From the NCBI RefSeq assembly GCF_024137965.1, contig NZ_CP099975.1, positions 868,001-932,000 of the forward strand: 64,000 nucleotides of DNA. The letters are read 5' to 3'. Source of the stretch: Halomonas sp. Y3. Its GTDB lineage: Bacteria; Pseudomonadota; Gammaproteobacteria; Pseudomonadales; Halomonadaceae. Below, in pieces: positions 28,434 to 36,647 of the stretch; position 1 is the first letter of the stretch; every line of letters starts with the position of its first letter. The position numbers and the translations under genes are program-made. A model generated the notes under the pieces. That model did no database searches. It was not told the origin of the DNA and worked only from the letters and a program-made list of their open reading frames with translations.

Positions 28434-29285
28434 ATGCTCGCAATCGCCCGCTGGATGATGCGGGGCACGCCCTACGCCGTCGGCGGGGCCGCCCTCTCCA
28501 CGCTGATCCCCTGGCTGTTCTGGCTGGGGGCCGCCATCGCGGCCCTGGTCACCCTGCGTCGTGGGCTGTCACCGGCGCTGCCGGTGATCGTCGCGGCCGG
28601 GGTGCCGGCCGGCTGGTGGTGGGCCCAGGGCGACGTCATTCCGCTGACCAGTGTGCTGCTGGTGACGCTGATGGCCGTCGTGCTGCGCTCCCGCATGCGC
28701 TGGAGCGAGGCGCTGATCGCCGGCGCCCTGGTCGGCGCCGGGATGATCCAGTTCGGCGTCTTCCTGCCGCCGGGCGGGGCGGGGCCCATGCTGGAGCAGC
28801 TGCGCCAGGGGTCTCCCGAGGTGGAGCGCCTGCTCAGCGAGCTGGCCAGCCAGGGGCTCGATACCGAGCAGCTGGCCGGAATGCTGATCGGCGGTATTAC
28901 GGGGCTGGTGGTGCTGATTGCCGCCGTGGCCTGCCTGGCCCTGGCGCGCAGCTGGCAGGCGGGGCTCTACAACCCCGGGGGCTTCCGCGAGGAGTTCCAC
29001 GCCATGCGCCTCACCTCCCGGGAGCTCGCCGTGCTGGTGGTCCTCGGGGTCGTGGGCGCCGTGCTCGGGCTGCCGGCACTCGGCATGCTGCTGTGGATAC
29101 CGCTGCTGGTCGCCGGCATCGCGCTGGTACACGGTTATATCGGACTGAAAGGGATGAACGGGCTGTGGCTGATCCTCTTCTATGTGCTGTTGATCACCAC
29201 CTGGCCCATGATTCTGATCGTGCTGCTGCTGGCCTTCATCGACGTCTTCGCGGATTTCCGCGGGCGCATCGCCAGCCGCAACTGA
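28434..29285 (+). CDS. DUF2232 (YybS-like) multi-pass membrane protein
   Basis: 283 residues from ATG 28434 (a GTG three bases earlier is the alternative). Almost entirely hydrophobic, with about eight transmembrane segments. A periplasmic or cytoplasmic loop near residues 120-145 is the only long polar stretch. DUF2232 proteins are found between rpsR and rplI in many gammaproteobacteria; a substrate-binding ECF-like or transport role has been suggested but not shown. It is 12 bases after rpsR and 15 bases before rplI, so it is in the ribosomal operon. Confidence 0.8.
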   Translation: MLAIARWMMRGTPYAVGGAALSTLIPWLFWLGAAIAALVTLRRGLSPALPVIVAAGVPAGWWWAQGDVIPLTSVLLVTLMAVVLRSRMRWSEALIAGALVGAGMIQFGVFLPPGGAGPMLEQLRQGSPEVERLLSELASQGLDTEQLAGMLIGGITGLVVLIAAVACLALARSWQAGLYNPGGFREEFHAMRLTSRELAVLVVLGVVGAVLGLPALGMLLWIPLLVAGIALVHGYIGLKGMNGLWLILFYVLLITTWPMILIVLLLAFIDVFADFRGRIASRN

Positions 29286-29300
29286 CAAGAGGTTAACGAG

Positions 29301-29747
29301 ATGGAAGTCATTCTGCTCGACAATATTGGCAAGCTCGGCGGCCTGGGTGACCAGGTGACCGTCAAGCCCGGCTACGGCCGCAACTACCTGGTGCCCTACG
29401 GCCTCGCCGTGCCGGCCTCCAAGGAGAACATCGAGGCCTTCCAGGCCCAGCGCGCCGAGCTCGAGGCCCAGGCCGCCGAGCGCAAGGCCGAGGCCGAGGC
29501 TCGCGCTGAGCAGCTCAACGAGATCGAACTCTCCCTGGTCGCCAAGGCCGGCGACGAGGGCAAGCTGTTCGGCTCCATCGGTCCCCGCGACCTGGCCGAG
29601 GCCATCGCCTCTGCCGGCTTCGACGTGGCCAAGAGCGAAGTGAAGATGCCGGAAGGCCCGATTCGTGCCACCGGCGAGTACGACATCCACCTGCAGCTGC
29701 ATGCGGAAGTCGACGCCACCGTGCGCGTGGTGGTCGTGGCCGAATAA
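29301..29747 (+). CDS. rplI: 50S ribosomal protein L9
   Basis: 148 residues: [36 protein letters not shown], a long Ala/Glu connecting helix and the C-terminal lobe. L9 binds 23S rRNA near the L1 stalk and helps reading-frame fidelity. Last gene of the rpsF operon, followed by a strong terminator. Confidence 0.98.
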   Translation: MEVILLDNIGKLGGLGDQVTVKPGYGRNYLVPYGLAVPASKENIEAFQAQRAELEAQAAERKAEAEARAEQLNEIELSLVAKAGDEGKLFGSIGPRDLAEAIASAGFDVAKSEVKMPEGPIRATGEYDIHLQLHAEVDATVRVVVVAE

Positions 29748-29768
29748 GCCGCGTCCGCAGCGCCAGAT

Positions 29769-29800
29769 GAGGGGCGCGGGGAGAGATCCCCGCGCCCCTC
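29769..29800 (+). terminator. Terminator of the rpsF-rplI operon
   Basis: Perfect 14-bp stem GAGGGGCGCGGGGA/TCCCCGCGCCCCTC with loop GAGA, followed by GTCGTTTCG. Confidence 0.8.
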
Positions 29801-29914
29801 GTCGTTTCGCTACCCCCGGCCAGGCCCTGGCCGCAGACGTTGGGCTCGCCCATGCGGCCTGCCGCTCGTCTGGGGTAGAATAGCCTCCCCGCAACGCCCA
29901 GGTTGAGTCACGCC

Positions 29915-31303
29915 ATGTCTGAGATCCTCGAGCAGGACAAGGAAACCGCCGCCCTCAAGGTGCCGCCCCACTCGCTCGAGGCGGAGCAGTCGGTGCTGGG
30001 CGGGCTGATGCTCGACAACCAGGCCTGGGATAACGTCGCCGACCGCCTGGTGGCCGACGACTTCTACCGCTACGAGCACCGCCTGATCTTCAACGTCATG
30101 GCGGAGCTGGCCGAGGCGGCCCGCCCCCTGGACGTGGTGACCCTCTCCGAGGCGCTGGAAGGGCGCGACCAGCTCGATACCGTGGGCGGTCTCGCCTACC
30201 TGGCGGAGCTGGCCCGCAATACCCCCTCGGCGAGCAATATCCGCGCCTATGCCGATATCGTTCGCGAGCGGGCCACCCTGCGCAAGCTGATCCGCGCCGC
30301 CAGCCAGATCGCCGACGGCGCCTTCAGCCCCCAGGGGCGGCCGGCGGACGAGCTGGTCGATGAGGCGGAACGCCTGGTCTTCCAGATCAGCGAGGAGCGC
30401 CCCAAGTCGGGCGGGCCCATCGGCATGAGCGAGCTGCTCGCCAAGGCGGTGGATCGCATCGATGAGCTCTTCAACATGAAGGGGGAGATGACCGGCCTCT
30501 CCACCGGCTTTCGCGACCTGGACGAGATGACCTCGGGCCTGCAGCCCTCGGACCTGGTGATCATCGCGGGGAGGCCCTCGATGGGCAAAACGACCTTCGC
30601 CATGAACCTGGTGGAACACGCGGTGATCGCCAGCGACAAGCCGGTGATGGTCTTCTCCATGGAGATGCCCGCCGAGTCGCTGATGCTGCGCATGCTCTCG
30701 TCGCTGGGGCGCATCGACCAGACCCGGGTGCGCACCGGCCAGCTGGAGGACGAGGATTGGCCGCGGCTCACCTCGGCGGTCAACCTGCTTAAGGACAAGC
30801 AGCTCTTCATCGACGACACCGCGGCGCTCTCCCCCAACGAGATGCGCTCGCGTATCCGCCGGGTGGTGCGCGAGCACGGCAACGTCGGGCTGGTGATGAT
30901 CGACTACCTGCAGCTGATGCAGATCCCCGGCTTCTCCGAGAACCGCACCGGCGAGATCTCCGAGATCTCCCGCTCGCTGAAGGGCATGGCCAAGGAGTTC
31001 GGCTGCCCCGTGGTGGCGCTCTCCCAGCTCAACCGCTCCCTGGAGCAGCGCCCCAACAAGCGCCCGGTGATGTCGGATCTTCGTGAAAGTGGAGCGATTG
31101 AACAGGATGCAGACGTCATCGCCTTCGTCTATCGCGACGAGGTCTACAATCCGGACAACCCCGACAACCAGGGGCTGGCCGAGCTGATCATCGGCAAGCA
31201 GCGTAACGGTCCCATCGGCACGGTGCACATGGCCTTCATCGGCAAGTACACCCGCTTCGAGGATCTGGCGCCGGACAGCTACGGCGACACCTTCGGCGAG
31301 TGA
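29915..31303 (+). CDS. dnaB: Replicative DNA helicase DnaB
   Basis: 462 residues from ATG 29915. The N-terminal DnaG-interacting domain (VPPHSLEAEQSVLGGLMLDN) and RecA-like domain with Walker A GRPSMGKT (219-226) and the H4 motif DYLQLM are present. VVALSQLNRSLEQRPNKRP and DLRESGAIEQDADVI are invariant. It is the hexameric 5'-3' helicase at the fork. No intein interrupts the Walker A or SQLNR sites, where DnaB inteins commonly insert. A TAGAAT hexamer at 29876-29881 may be its -10. Confidence 0.98.
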   Translation: MSEILEQDKETAALKVPPHSLEAEQSVLGGLMLDNQAWDNVADRLVADDFYRYEHRLIFNVMAELAEAARPLDVVTLSEALEGRDQLDTVGGLAYLAELARNTPSASNIRAYADIVRERATLRKLIRAASQIADGAFSPQGRPADELVDEAERLVFQISEERPKSGGPIGMSELLAKAVDRIDELFNMKGEMTGLSTGFRDLDEMTSGLQPSDLVIIAGRPSMGKTTFAMNLVEHAVIASDKPVMVFSMEMPAESLMLRMLSSLGRIDQTRVRTGQLEDEDWPRLTSAVNLLKDKQLFIDDTAALSPNEMRSRIRRVVREHGNVGLVMIDYLQLMQIPGFSENRTGEISEISRSLKGMAKEFGCPVVALSQLNRSLEQRPNKRPVMSDLRESGAIEQDADVIAFVYRDEVYNPDNPDNQGLAELIIGKQRNGPIGTVHMAFIGKYTRFEDLAPDSYGDTFGE

Positions 31304-31318
31304 GTCAGGCCTCCCGGC

Positions 31319-31346
31319 TTGAGCCGAGCGGCTGGGGCCGTATAAT
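31319..31346 (+). promoter_or_regulatory. Promoter of the 97-residue small protein gene
   Basis: TTGAGC (31319-31324), 16-bp spacer, consensus TATAAT (31341-31346), 69 bp before the ATG. Confidence 0.55.
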
Positions 31347-31414
31347 GCCGAGCCCCTGGAGCCGAGCGGCACCCCGTGCCGCCGGCCGAACAGCATCGAG
31401 CGAAAGGAGAGAAC

Positions 31415-31708
31415 ATGGCAGGCGGATTCCGGCGCGGTAATCGGCAGCGCACCCCCAAGCTGGAGGCGCGCGGTGAACTCCAGTCCCTGGAGCGCGAGGG
31501 CCCCTTCAAGGAGTGGCTGGGCATGCCCGACCTCTACCGCTATCAGCTGGTGGTGGAGGGGGAGAGCTACAGCTACCAGACCGAAGACGCCGAGCTGCCG
31601 GTGCAGGTCGGCGACCGCGTGGTGTTCCGCTACAAGGAGACCAAGGCGGGCAAGTGGATCGACCGCAACTCCCTGGGCAAGGCGATCGATCCCTCCAGCT
31701 ACCAGTAA
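31415..31708 (+). CDS. Small basic protein of unknown function (97 aa)
   Basis: Starts MAGGFRRGNRQRTPKLEARG after AAAGGAGA with good spacing. No signal peptide or membrane segment. The N-terminal 20 residues are Arg-rich, and the rest looks like a small beta-barrel with alternating polar and hydrophobic residues (YRYQLVVEGESYSYQ, VGDRVVFRYKETKAGKWIDR). An SH3- or OB-like nucleic-acid-binding fold is possible but unproven. I do not recognise the family. The promoter and ribosome site argue that it is a real gene. Confidence 0.7.
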   Translation: MAGGFRRGNRQRTPKLEARGELQSLEREGPFKEWLGMPDLYRYQLVVEGESYSYQTEDAELPVQVGDRVVFRYKETKAGKWIDRNSLGKAIDPSSYQ

Positions 31709-31827
31709 CTTGCGGAACCCTCCCGGGCATCGGTGGTCATAGCGTCCACATGCAGCCGTCATCCAGATGTCATCTCATGGCGTCAGGCTGTGCGGAGCAG
31801 CAATCACAAGATTCCCAGGAGGGAAGC

Positions 31828-32130
31828 ATGGAATTCAAGGACCTCAAGGCCTTCGCGGCCCAGCATGACAACTACGAGATCCGCGTCATCGGCCATGCCG
31901 GCAGCCGCTTCTATCAGGTGGAGCTGGAGGACATCGAGGGCCAGCGCCATATGCTGACCCACCGGGGCAAGCCGGTGCTCTACCGCGCCCTGGACGACGT
32001 CTATCTGGAGCTCAAGCGCGCCGGCATCCATCGTGCCTATCTGGTGCAGTACGTGCCCCACGATGAGGTGATCGGCCGCGACGCCCACTACCAGGATCCG
32101 CTCACCTCGCGGATGCCGCTGGTGTTCTAG
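31828..32130 (+). CDS. DUF6482-like small protein (100 aa)
   Basis: MEFKDLKAFAAQHDNYEIRV start with AGGAGGGAAGC just upstream. Cytosolic, with mixed alpha/beta features. The C-terminal segment AYLVQYVPHDEVIGR resembles the gammaproteobacterial DUF6482 family as I remember it. No known function. It converges on the DCC oxidoreductase gene. Confidence 0.7.
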   Translation: MEFKDLKAFAAQHDNYEIRVIGHAGSRFYQVELEDIEGQRHMLTHRGKPVLYRALDDVYLELKRAGIHRAYLVQYVPHDEVIGRDAHYQDPLTSRMPLVF

Positions 32131-32146
32131 AGCCCCCACGCCGCCC

Positions 32147-32162
32147 GGAGCGACAGCGCTCC
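32147..32162. terminator. Short hairpin between convergent genes
   Basis: GGAGCG/CGCTCC with loop ACAG, followed by CTTTCCC. Weak terminator candidate for the gene ending at 32130. Confidence 0.4.
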
Positions 32163-32171
32163 CTTTCCCGC

Positions 32172-32570
32172 CTACCGCTTCCGCCGCCGTCCCTCAAGCC
32201 AGCGCCCCAGGCGCACCCGGCGGCGGGCAAACCAGAGATACCCAGCGTCCAGCGCGGCCGCCACCCCCGGCAGGCTGCTTAGCCACACCAGCCTTCGATA
32301 CCCCAGCACGGCGTAGAGCGCCCGGCTGGCGTCCATGCCGATGAACCAGCGCCCCTCGGCGTCCTGCAGGTGCAGTCGTCCTATCATCGCCTCGAAGCGC
32401 TTCCCCAGGGCCTCGGCATCGAACTCCGGCGCCTGGATATCCACCAGGGCCACGCGTTCCCGACGCGGGTGGCGCGAGAGCCAGGCCACCTCTCGCTGGC
32501 AGAGCGGGCAGTGGCCGTCGTGATAGAGGGTGACCGGGGGCGTGGCGGAGAGGGCGGCGCGTCGACTCAT
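32172..32570 (-). CDS. DCC (DUF393) family thiol-disulfide oxidoreductase
   Basis: 132 residues. The DUF393 signature YHDGHCPLCQREV places a CxxC in a thioredoxin-like position, followed by IQAPEF and a hydrophobic C terminus ending in a basic tail. The predicted role is thiol redox chemistry; partners are unknown. The ATG overlaps the photolyase stop (ATGA), so the two proteins are translationally coupled. The family often travels with photolyase/cryptochrome genes. Confidence 0.88.
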   Translation of the reverse strand: MSRRAALSATPPVTLYHDGHCPLCQREVAWLSRHPRRERVALVDIQAPEFDAEALGKRFEAMIGRLHLQDAEGRWFIGMDASRALYAVLGYRRLVWLSSLPGVAAALDAGYLWFARRRVRLGRWLEGRRRKR

Positions 32571-34197
32571 GGGGTGTCCTCAGGATGCGTGGGCTCGTGG
32601 GGAACCGGCTCGGAGGCGTAGCCGGCCAGGTGGTGGCGGCGCTGCTCGTGTGCGGCGTCGCGCCAGGCGCTCGAGCGGGGCAGCGCGTCCAGAAAGGCCT
32701 GTGCCTGTTCCCGCATGGCCGAGCGCTTCTCGTCGCTCATCCTCGTCAGCGAGCCGTAGATCAGCTTCATGCGCGGGTTGGCGGAGAGGGTCTCGGCGTG
32801 GCGCTCGAGGAAGCGCCAGTAGAGGCTGTTGAGGGGGCAGGCCCTGTCGCCGGTGGCCTTCTTCGGGTCGAAGCGGCAGTGGCGGCAGTGGTCCGACATG
32901 CGGTCGATGTACTTGCCCGAAGCGCAGTAGGGCTTGGAGCCCATCAGGCCGCCGTCGGCGTGCAGCACCATGCCCAGCACGTTGGGTAGCTCTCCACCCA
33001 CTCGCAGGCGTCGGCGTAGACCGCCAGGTACCAGTCACAGAGCGCCTCGGGGGAGACGTCGCAGAGCAGGGCGATGTTGCCGGTGACCATCAGCCGCTGG
33101 ATATGGTGGGCGTAGGCATTGTCGCGGGTCATCTCGATGGCTCGGCGCAGGCAGCGCAGCTCGGTGTCGCCGCTCCAGTAGCAGGCGGGCAGCTCGCCGT
33201 TTGCTCCCAGGGCGTTGCCGCGCTTGTAGTCGGGCATGCGAGTCCAGTAGAGGCCGCGCACATACTCCCGCCAGCCCAGAATCTGGCGGATGAAGCCCTC
33301 CACCGAGTTGAGGGGCGCGCGCCCCTCGAGATACTCCCGCTCGGCGGCTTCGCACACCTCCCGGGGGGAGAGCAGGCCGATATTGAGCGCCGCCGAGAGC
33401 CGGGAGTGGAAGAGGAAGGGCTCGCTGTCGCTGATGGCGTCCTGGTAGCGACCGAAGTCGGGCAGCAGGTGAGCCAGGAAGTGGCGCAGGTCGACCAGCG
33501 CCTGGCGCCGCGTCACCGGCCACTGAAAGCCTGCCAGGCCGCCGAAGTGATCGCCAAAATGCTCCTCGACCAGGGCCATCACCGCCTCGGTGGTGGCGTC
33601 CAGGCCGTGGCGGGGCGCGGCGGGTATCTCGAGGGCATCGGGCAGCGGCTCACGGTTGTCGGCGTCGTAGTTCCACTTGCCGCCGGCGGGGGCGCCGTCC
33701 TCCATCAGCAGGCCCGTACGGCGACGCAGTTCGCGATAGAAGTACTCCAGGCGCAGCGCCTTGCGGCCGTCTGCCCAGGCGGCGAATGCCTCCGGCGTGG
33801 TGTAGAAGCGGTCGTCCTCGATCAGGCGCCAGGGGAGGGGGGCGCCCGCACGCGCCGTCATCGCCTGCCACAGTCGCCACTCGCCGGGGCGCACCGCACG
33901 GATCTCGTCGCAGCCGTAGAGGGCCGCCAGGCGCTCGGCCTCCGGGATCAGCGACTGCAGGTTGTCGGGGTCGTCCAGGGCGCTGTAGTGCACCCGCAGC
34001 CCGCGCCGGCGCAGCGCCTCGGCGAAGTGGCGCATGGCGGAGAGGATCAGAACAATCTTCTGGGGATGATGGGGCACGTAGCGCCCTTCGCCGGCCACTT
34101 CGCACAGCGCCACCACGGCGTCGTCGGGCAGGTCGCCCAGGCTGGCAAGGTCAGTGCTCAGCTGGTCGCCGAGGATCAGCACCAGGGGGCGGGGCAT
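32567..34197 (-). pseudogene. FeS-type (6-4) photolyase / cryptochrome-related protein (DPRP), frameshifted
   Basis: Member of COG3046 (PhrB/CryB, FeS-BCP), photolyases that repair (6-4) photoproducts with FAD, a ribityllumazine antenna and a [4Fe-4S] cluster. The N terminus (LVLILGDQLSTDL) and the FAD domain are in one frame up to ACEWVE. The rest (LPNVLGMVLHADGG, CASGKYIDRM, HCRHCRFDP, ACPLNSLYWRFLERH) is in another, and includes the four expected FeS cysteines. The join is at 32988-32994, where AG appears duplicated; removing two bases restores the expected EWVELPNVLGM. ATG 34197 has TTGAGGT upstream. If the shift is real, FeS ligands would be lost. Confidence 0.88.
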
Positions 34198-34213
34198 GTT
34201 GTTTACCTCAAGC

Positions 34214-34237
34214 TGTACAAGTATAGATGATAGTACA
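34214..34237 (-). promoter_or_regulatory. TGTAC-type operator candidate upstream of the FeS photolyase
   Basis: On the minus strand TGTACT-N12-TGTACA, with TATACT inside the 12-bp gap. This matches, with one mismatch, the T(G/A)TACA-N12-TGTA(C/T)A element I recall for LitR/PplR-type B12-dependent light regulators. It lies 17-40 bp before the photolyase ATG. A related pair occurs at the other photolyase locus (47667-47683). Confidence 0.5.
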
Positions 34238-34318
34238 ACTCGATCACCCCTCAGGGCGAGGGGCCTGATACACTAGCGCCACCTCATCTTTTGCGCGCAT
34301 CGATCAAGGAGCCCAGCC

Positions 34319-35419
34319 ATGACCACCCCGACCAAGGAACCGGCCAACGCTGCCATGGACCGCCCCGGCGAGGGTCGCCTGGCCCACGCCCCCGCCGACC
34401 ATCCGCCCGTTCGGCGCGCCCGAGTCGGCGTGGTGCTGGCCAACCTGGGCACCCCGGACGCCACCGACTACTGGTCCATGCGCCGCTATCTCAGCGAGTT
34501 TCTCTCCGACAAGCGGGTGGTGGACTACCCGAGCTGGAAGTGGCAGCCGCTGCTGCAGCTGATCATCCTGTCGCGGCGCCCCTTCAAGTCCGGGGAGGCC
34601 TATCGCAGCATCTGGAACACCGAGAAGGACGAGAGCCCGCTTTTGACCATCACCCGGGAACAGACCCGCAAGGTGGCCGAGGGTCTCGAGGGGCTGTTCG
34701 GCGACGGAGTGATGGTCGACTTCTGCATGCGCTATGGCAACCCCTCCACCGACAGCGTGCTCAAGCGCATGCAGGCGGCGGGCTGCGAGAAGATCCTCTT
34801 CTTCCCGCTCTACCCCCAGTACGCCTCGCCGACCACGGCCACCGCCAACGACCACGCCTTCCGTACCCTGATGCAGCTCAAGTGGCAGCCCGCCCTGCGC
34901 ACAGTGCCCGCCTACTTCGAGCATCCGCGCTATATCGAGGCGCTGGCCAATACGGTGCGCGAGGGCTATGCCGCCGCCGAGACCCCGCCGGAGGTGCTGG
35001 TGGCCTCCTACCACGGGGTGCCCAAGCGCTTCCTGATGGAGGGCGACCCCTACCACTGCCAGTGCCAGAAGACCACGCGGCTGCTGCGCGAGGCGCTGGG
35101 CTGGGAGGCGGACGCCGTCCAGACCGCCTTCCAGTCCCAGTTCGGTCCCGAGGAGTGGGTGGGGCCCCAGACGGTGGAGCACGTGGCCGAGCTGGCCCGC
35201 CAGGGGAAGAAGCATATCGCGGTGATCTCGCCGGCCTTTGCCTCGGACTGCGTGGAGACCCTGGAGGAGATCGAGGAGGAGATCCGCGAGGCCTTTATCG
35301 AGGCGGGAGGCGAGACCTTCACCTATATCCCCTGCCTCAACGATCGCGACGACCATATCGCCGCGCTGCTGGCGGTGATCGAGAACGAACTCGCCGGCTG
35401 GGTCAGCCGCCAGGCCTGA
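34319..35419 (+). CDS. hemH: Ferrochelatase
   Basis: 366 residues. It inserts Fe2+ into protoporphyrin IX, the last step of haem synthesis. VGVVLANLGTPDATDYWSMR, ILFFPLYPQYASPTTAT, the catalytic His in SYHGVPKR and ISPAFASDCVETLEEI are all present. The N-terminal ~33 residues are an unconserved extension. AAGGA lies upstream of ATG 34319. Divergent from the photolyase; both share a 121-bp promoter region. Haem supply fits the nearby cytochrome oxidase genes, but co-regulation is not shown. Confidence 0.96.
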   Translation: MTTPTKEPANAAMDRPGEGRLAHAPADHPPVRRARVGVVLANLGTPDATDYWSMRRYLSEFLSDKRVVDYPSWKWQPLLQLIILSRRPFKSGEAYRSIWNTEKDESPLLTITREQTRKVAEGLEGLFGDGVMVDFCMRYGNPSTDSVLKRMQAAGCEKILFFPLYPQYASPTTATANDHAFRTLMQLKWQPALRTVPAYFEHPRYIEALANTVREGYAAAETPPEVLVASYHGVPKRFLMEGDPYHCQCQKTTRLLREALGWEADAVQTAFQSQFGPEEWVGPQTVEHVAELARQGKKHIAVISPAFASDCVETLEEIEEEIREAFIEAGGETFTYIPCLNDRDDHIAALLAVIENELAGWVSRQA

Positions 35420-35438
35420 GGCGTGATGCCCGCCCCCG

Positions 35439-35876
35439 TCAGCGGGGCAGGCGTCCCCTGCGCTTCTGGCGGCGGGAGCGCCAGGGGTGGCGCGCCTTGG
35501 CCGGGCGCGCGACCCGGCTCTGGCCCACGTCCTCGTCGCGGAACTCCGGCACCGAGCCCCGGGTGCCGGTGGTGAAGCGCAGGTGCATGTGCAGGCCGGT
35601 CTTGGCCAGCATATGGCCGGTCACCGGGGCGGTGATGAACAGGAACAGGGTGATCAGCAGCTCCTGGACGTGAAACTCGCCCTGGGTCACCGTGAAGTAG
35701 AGCATGGAGGCGATCAGGGTGCAGCCGATCCCCAGGGTGGTGCCCTTGGTGGGGCCGTGCAGGCGCATGAAGAAGTCCTTGAACTGCAGCATGCCCAAGG
35801 AGCCGGTAAAGGCGAAGATGCCGCCCGCCACGAGCAGGAAGGCGACCACGGCTTCGGCCAGCAGATAGAGGTTCAT
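35439..35876 (-). CDS. phaG: Mrp-type Na+/H+ antiporter subunit G (operon 1)
   Basis: 145 residues, three transmembrane helices with the MnhG/PhaG signature FFMRLHGPTKGTTLGIGC. The C-terminal 40 residues are basic and polar, longer than usual. Last gene of the six-gene Mrp operon 1, ten bases after subunit F. Convergent with hemH. Confidence 0.93.
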   Translation of the reverse strand: MNLYLLAEAVVAFLLVAGGIFAFTGSLGMLQFKDFFMRLHGPTKGTTLGIGCTLIASMLYFTVTQGEFHVQELLITLFLFITAPVTGHMLAKTGLHMHLRFTTGTRGSVPEFRDEDVGQSRVARPAKARHPWRSRRQKRRGRLPR

Positions 35877-35886
35877 GGTCGGCTCC

Positions 35887-36156
35887 TTACTCGATGATGT
35901 CGCCGCGCAGCAGGTAGCGGCAGATGGCCATGGTGCCCACGAAGCCGAGCATGGCGATCAGGATCGCGGCCTCGAAGTAGGTCTTGGTGTTCAGCCAGAG
36001 CCCCAGCAGCACGATCAGCGCGATGGAGTTGACGTAGAGGGTGTCCAGGGCCAGCAGGCGGTCCGGGACATCGGGCCCCTTGGCCAGGCGAAAGACATTC
36101 ATGGCCATGGCCATCACGATCAGCGACAGGCTGATCATCAGCGCGATCTCTAGCAT
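35887..36156 (-). CDS. phaF: Mrp-type Na+/H+ antiporter subunit F (operon 1)
   Basis: 89 residues, three helices; RLAKGPDVPDRLLALDTLYVN is the MnhF/PhaF signature. Overlaps subunit E by seven bases. Confidence 0.94.
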   Translation of the reverse strand: MLEIALMISLSLIVMAMAMNVFRLAKGPDVPDRLLALDTLYVNSIALIVLLGLWLNTKTYFEAAILIAMLGFVGTMAICRYLLRGDIIE

Positions 36157-36647
36157 TCGAAGATCTCCTTGAGCGGGCGCTCGTAGCGCTCCTGTATCTC
36201 GCGTACCAGCGCCTGCTCATCGTGCATGTCCAGCACGTGGATCAGCAGCGAGGAGCGGTCCAGGCGGACATTGGTGGAGACGGTGCCCGGCGTCATGGTG
36301 ATGGTGTTGGCCAGTAGAGTGATGGTCAGCGGGTCCTTGACCGAGAGCGGGTACTCCACGAAGCCGGGGTGGGGCTCACGCTTCGGCGAGAGGATCAGCA
36401 GGCTGACCTGAACGTTGGCCTTGACGATATCGTAGAGCACCACCAGCACGAACCGGGCCAGCTTGATGGGGTGCCTGACCTGGGGCAGGGGCTCCCAGAA
36501 GCCTCGGGTGAGCAGCGGAATTACCACGGCCAGGACGGCGCCGAGAATCAGCTGGCCGGGTGCGATGCTGCGCACCAGCAGAAGCCAGGTGATCAGCAGC
36601 ACCAGCGACAGGGTAGGAGTGGGCAGCAGGCGACCCATGGCTTTCAT
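36150..36647 (-). CDS. phaE: Mrp-type Na+/H+ antiporter subunit E (operon 1)
   Basis: 165 residues with N-terminal helices and a cytoplasmic domain carrying ANTITMTPGTVSTNV and VHVLDMHDE-like sequence (IHVLDMHDEQ). Overlaps D by four bases and F by seven. Confidence 0.94.
   Translation of the reverse strand: MKAMGRLLPTPTLSLVLLITWLLLVRSIAPGQLILGAVLAVVIPLLTRGFWEPLPQVRHPIKLARFVLVVLYDIVKANVQVSLLILSPKREPHPGFVEYPLSVKDPLTITLLANTITMTPGTVSTNVRLDRSSLLIHVLDMHDEQALVREIQERYERPLKEIFEC

Noticed and set aside
29810..31762. Long minus-strand frame opposite dnaB
   Set aside because: Shadow frame; dnaB on the plus strand is unmistakable.
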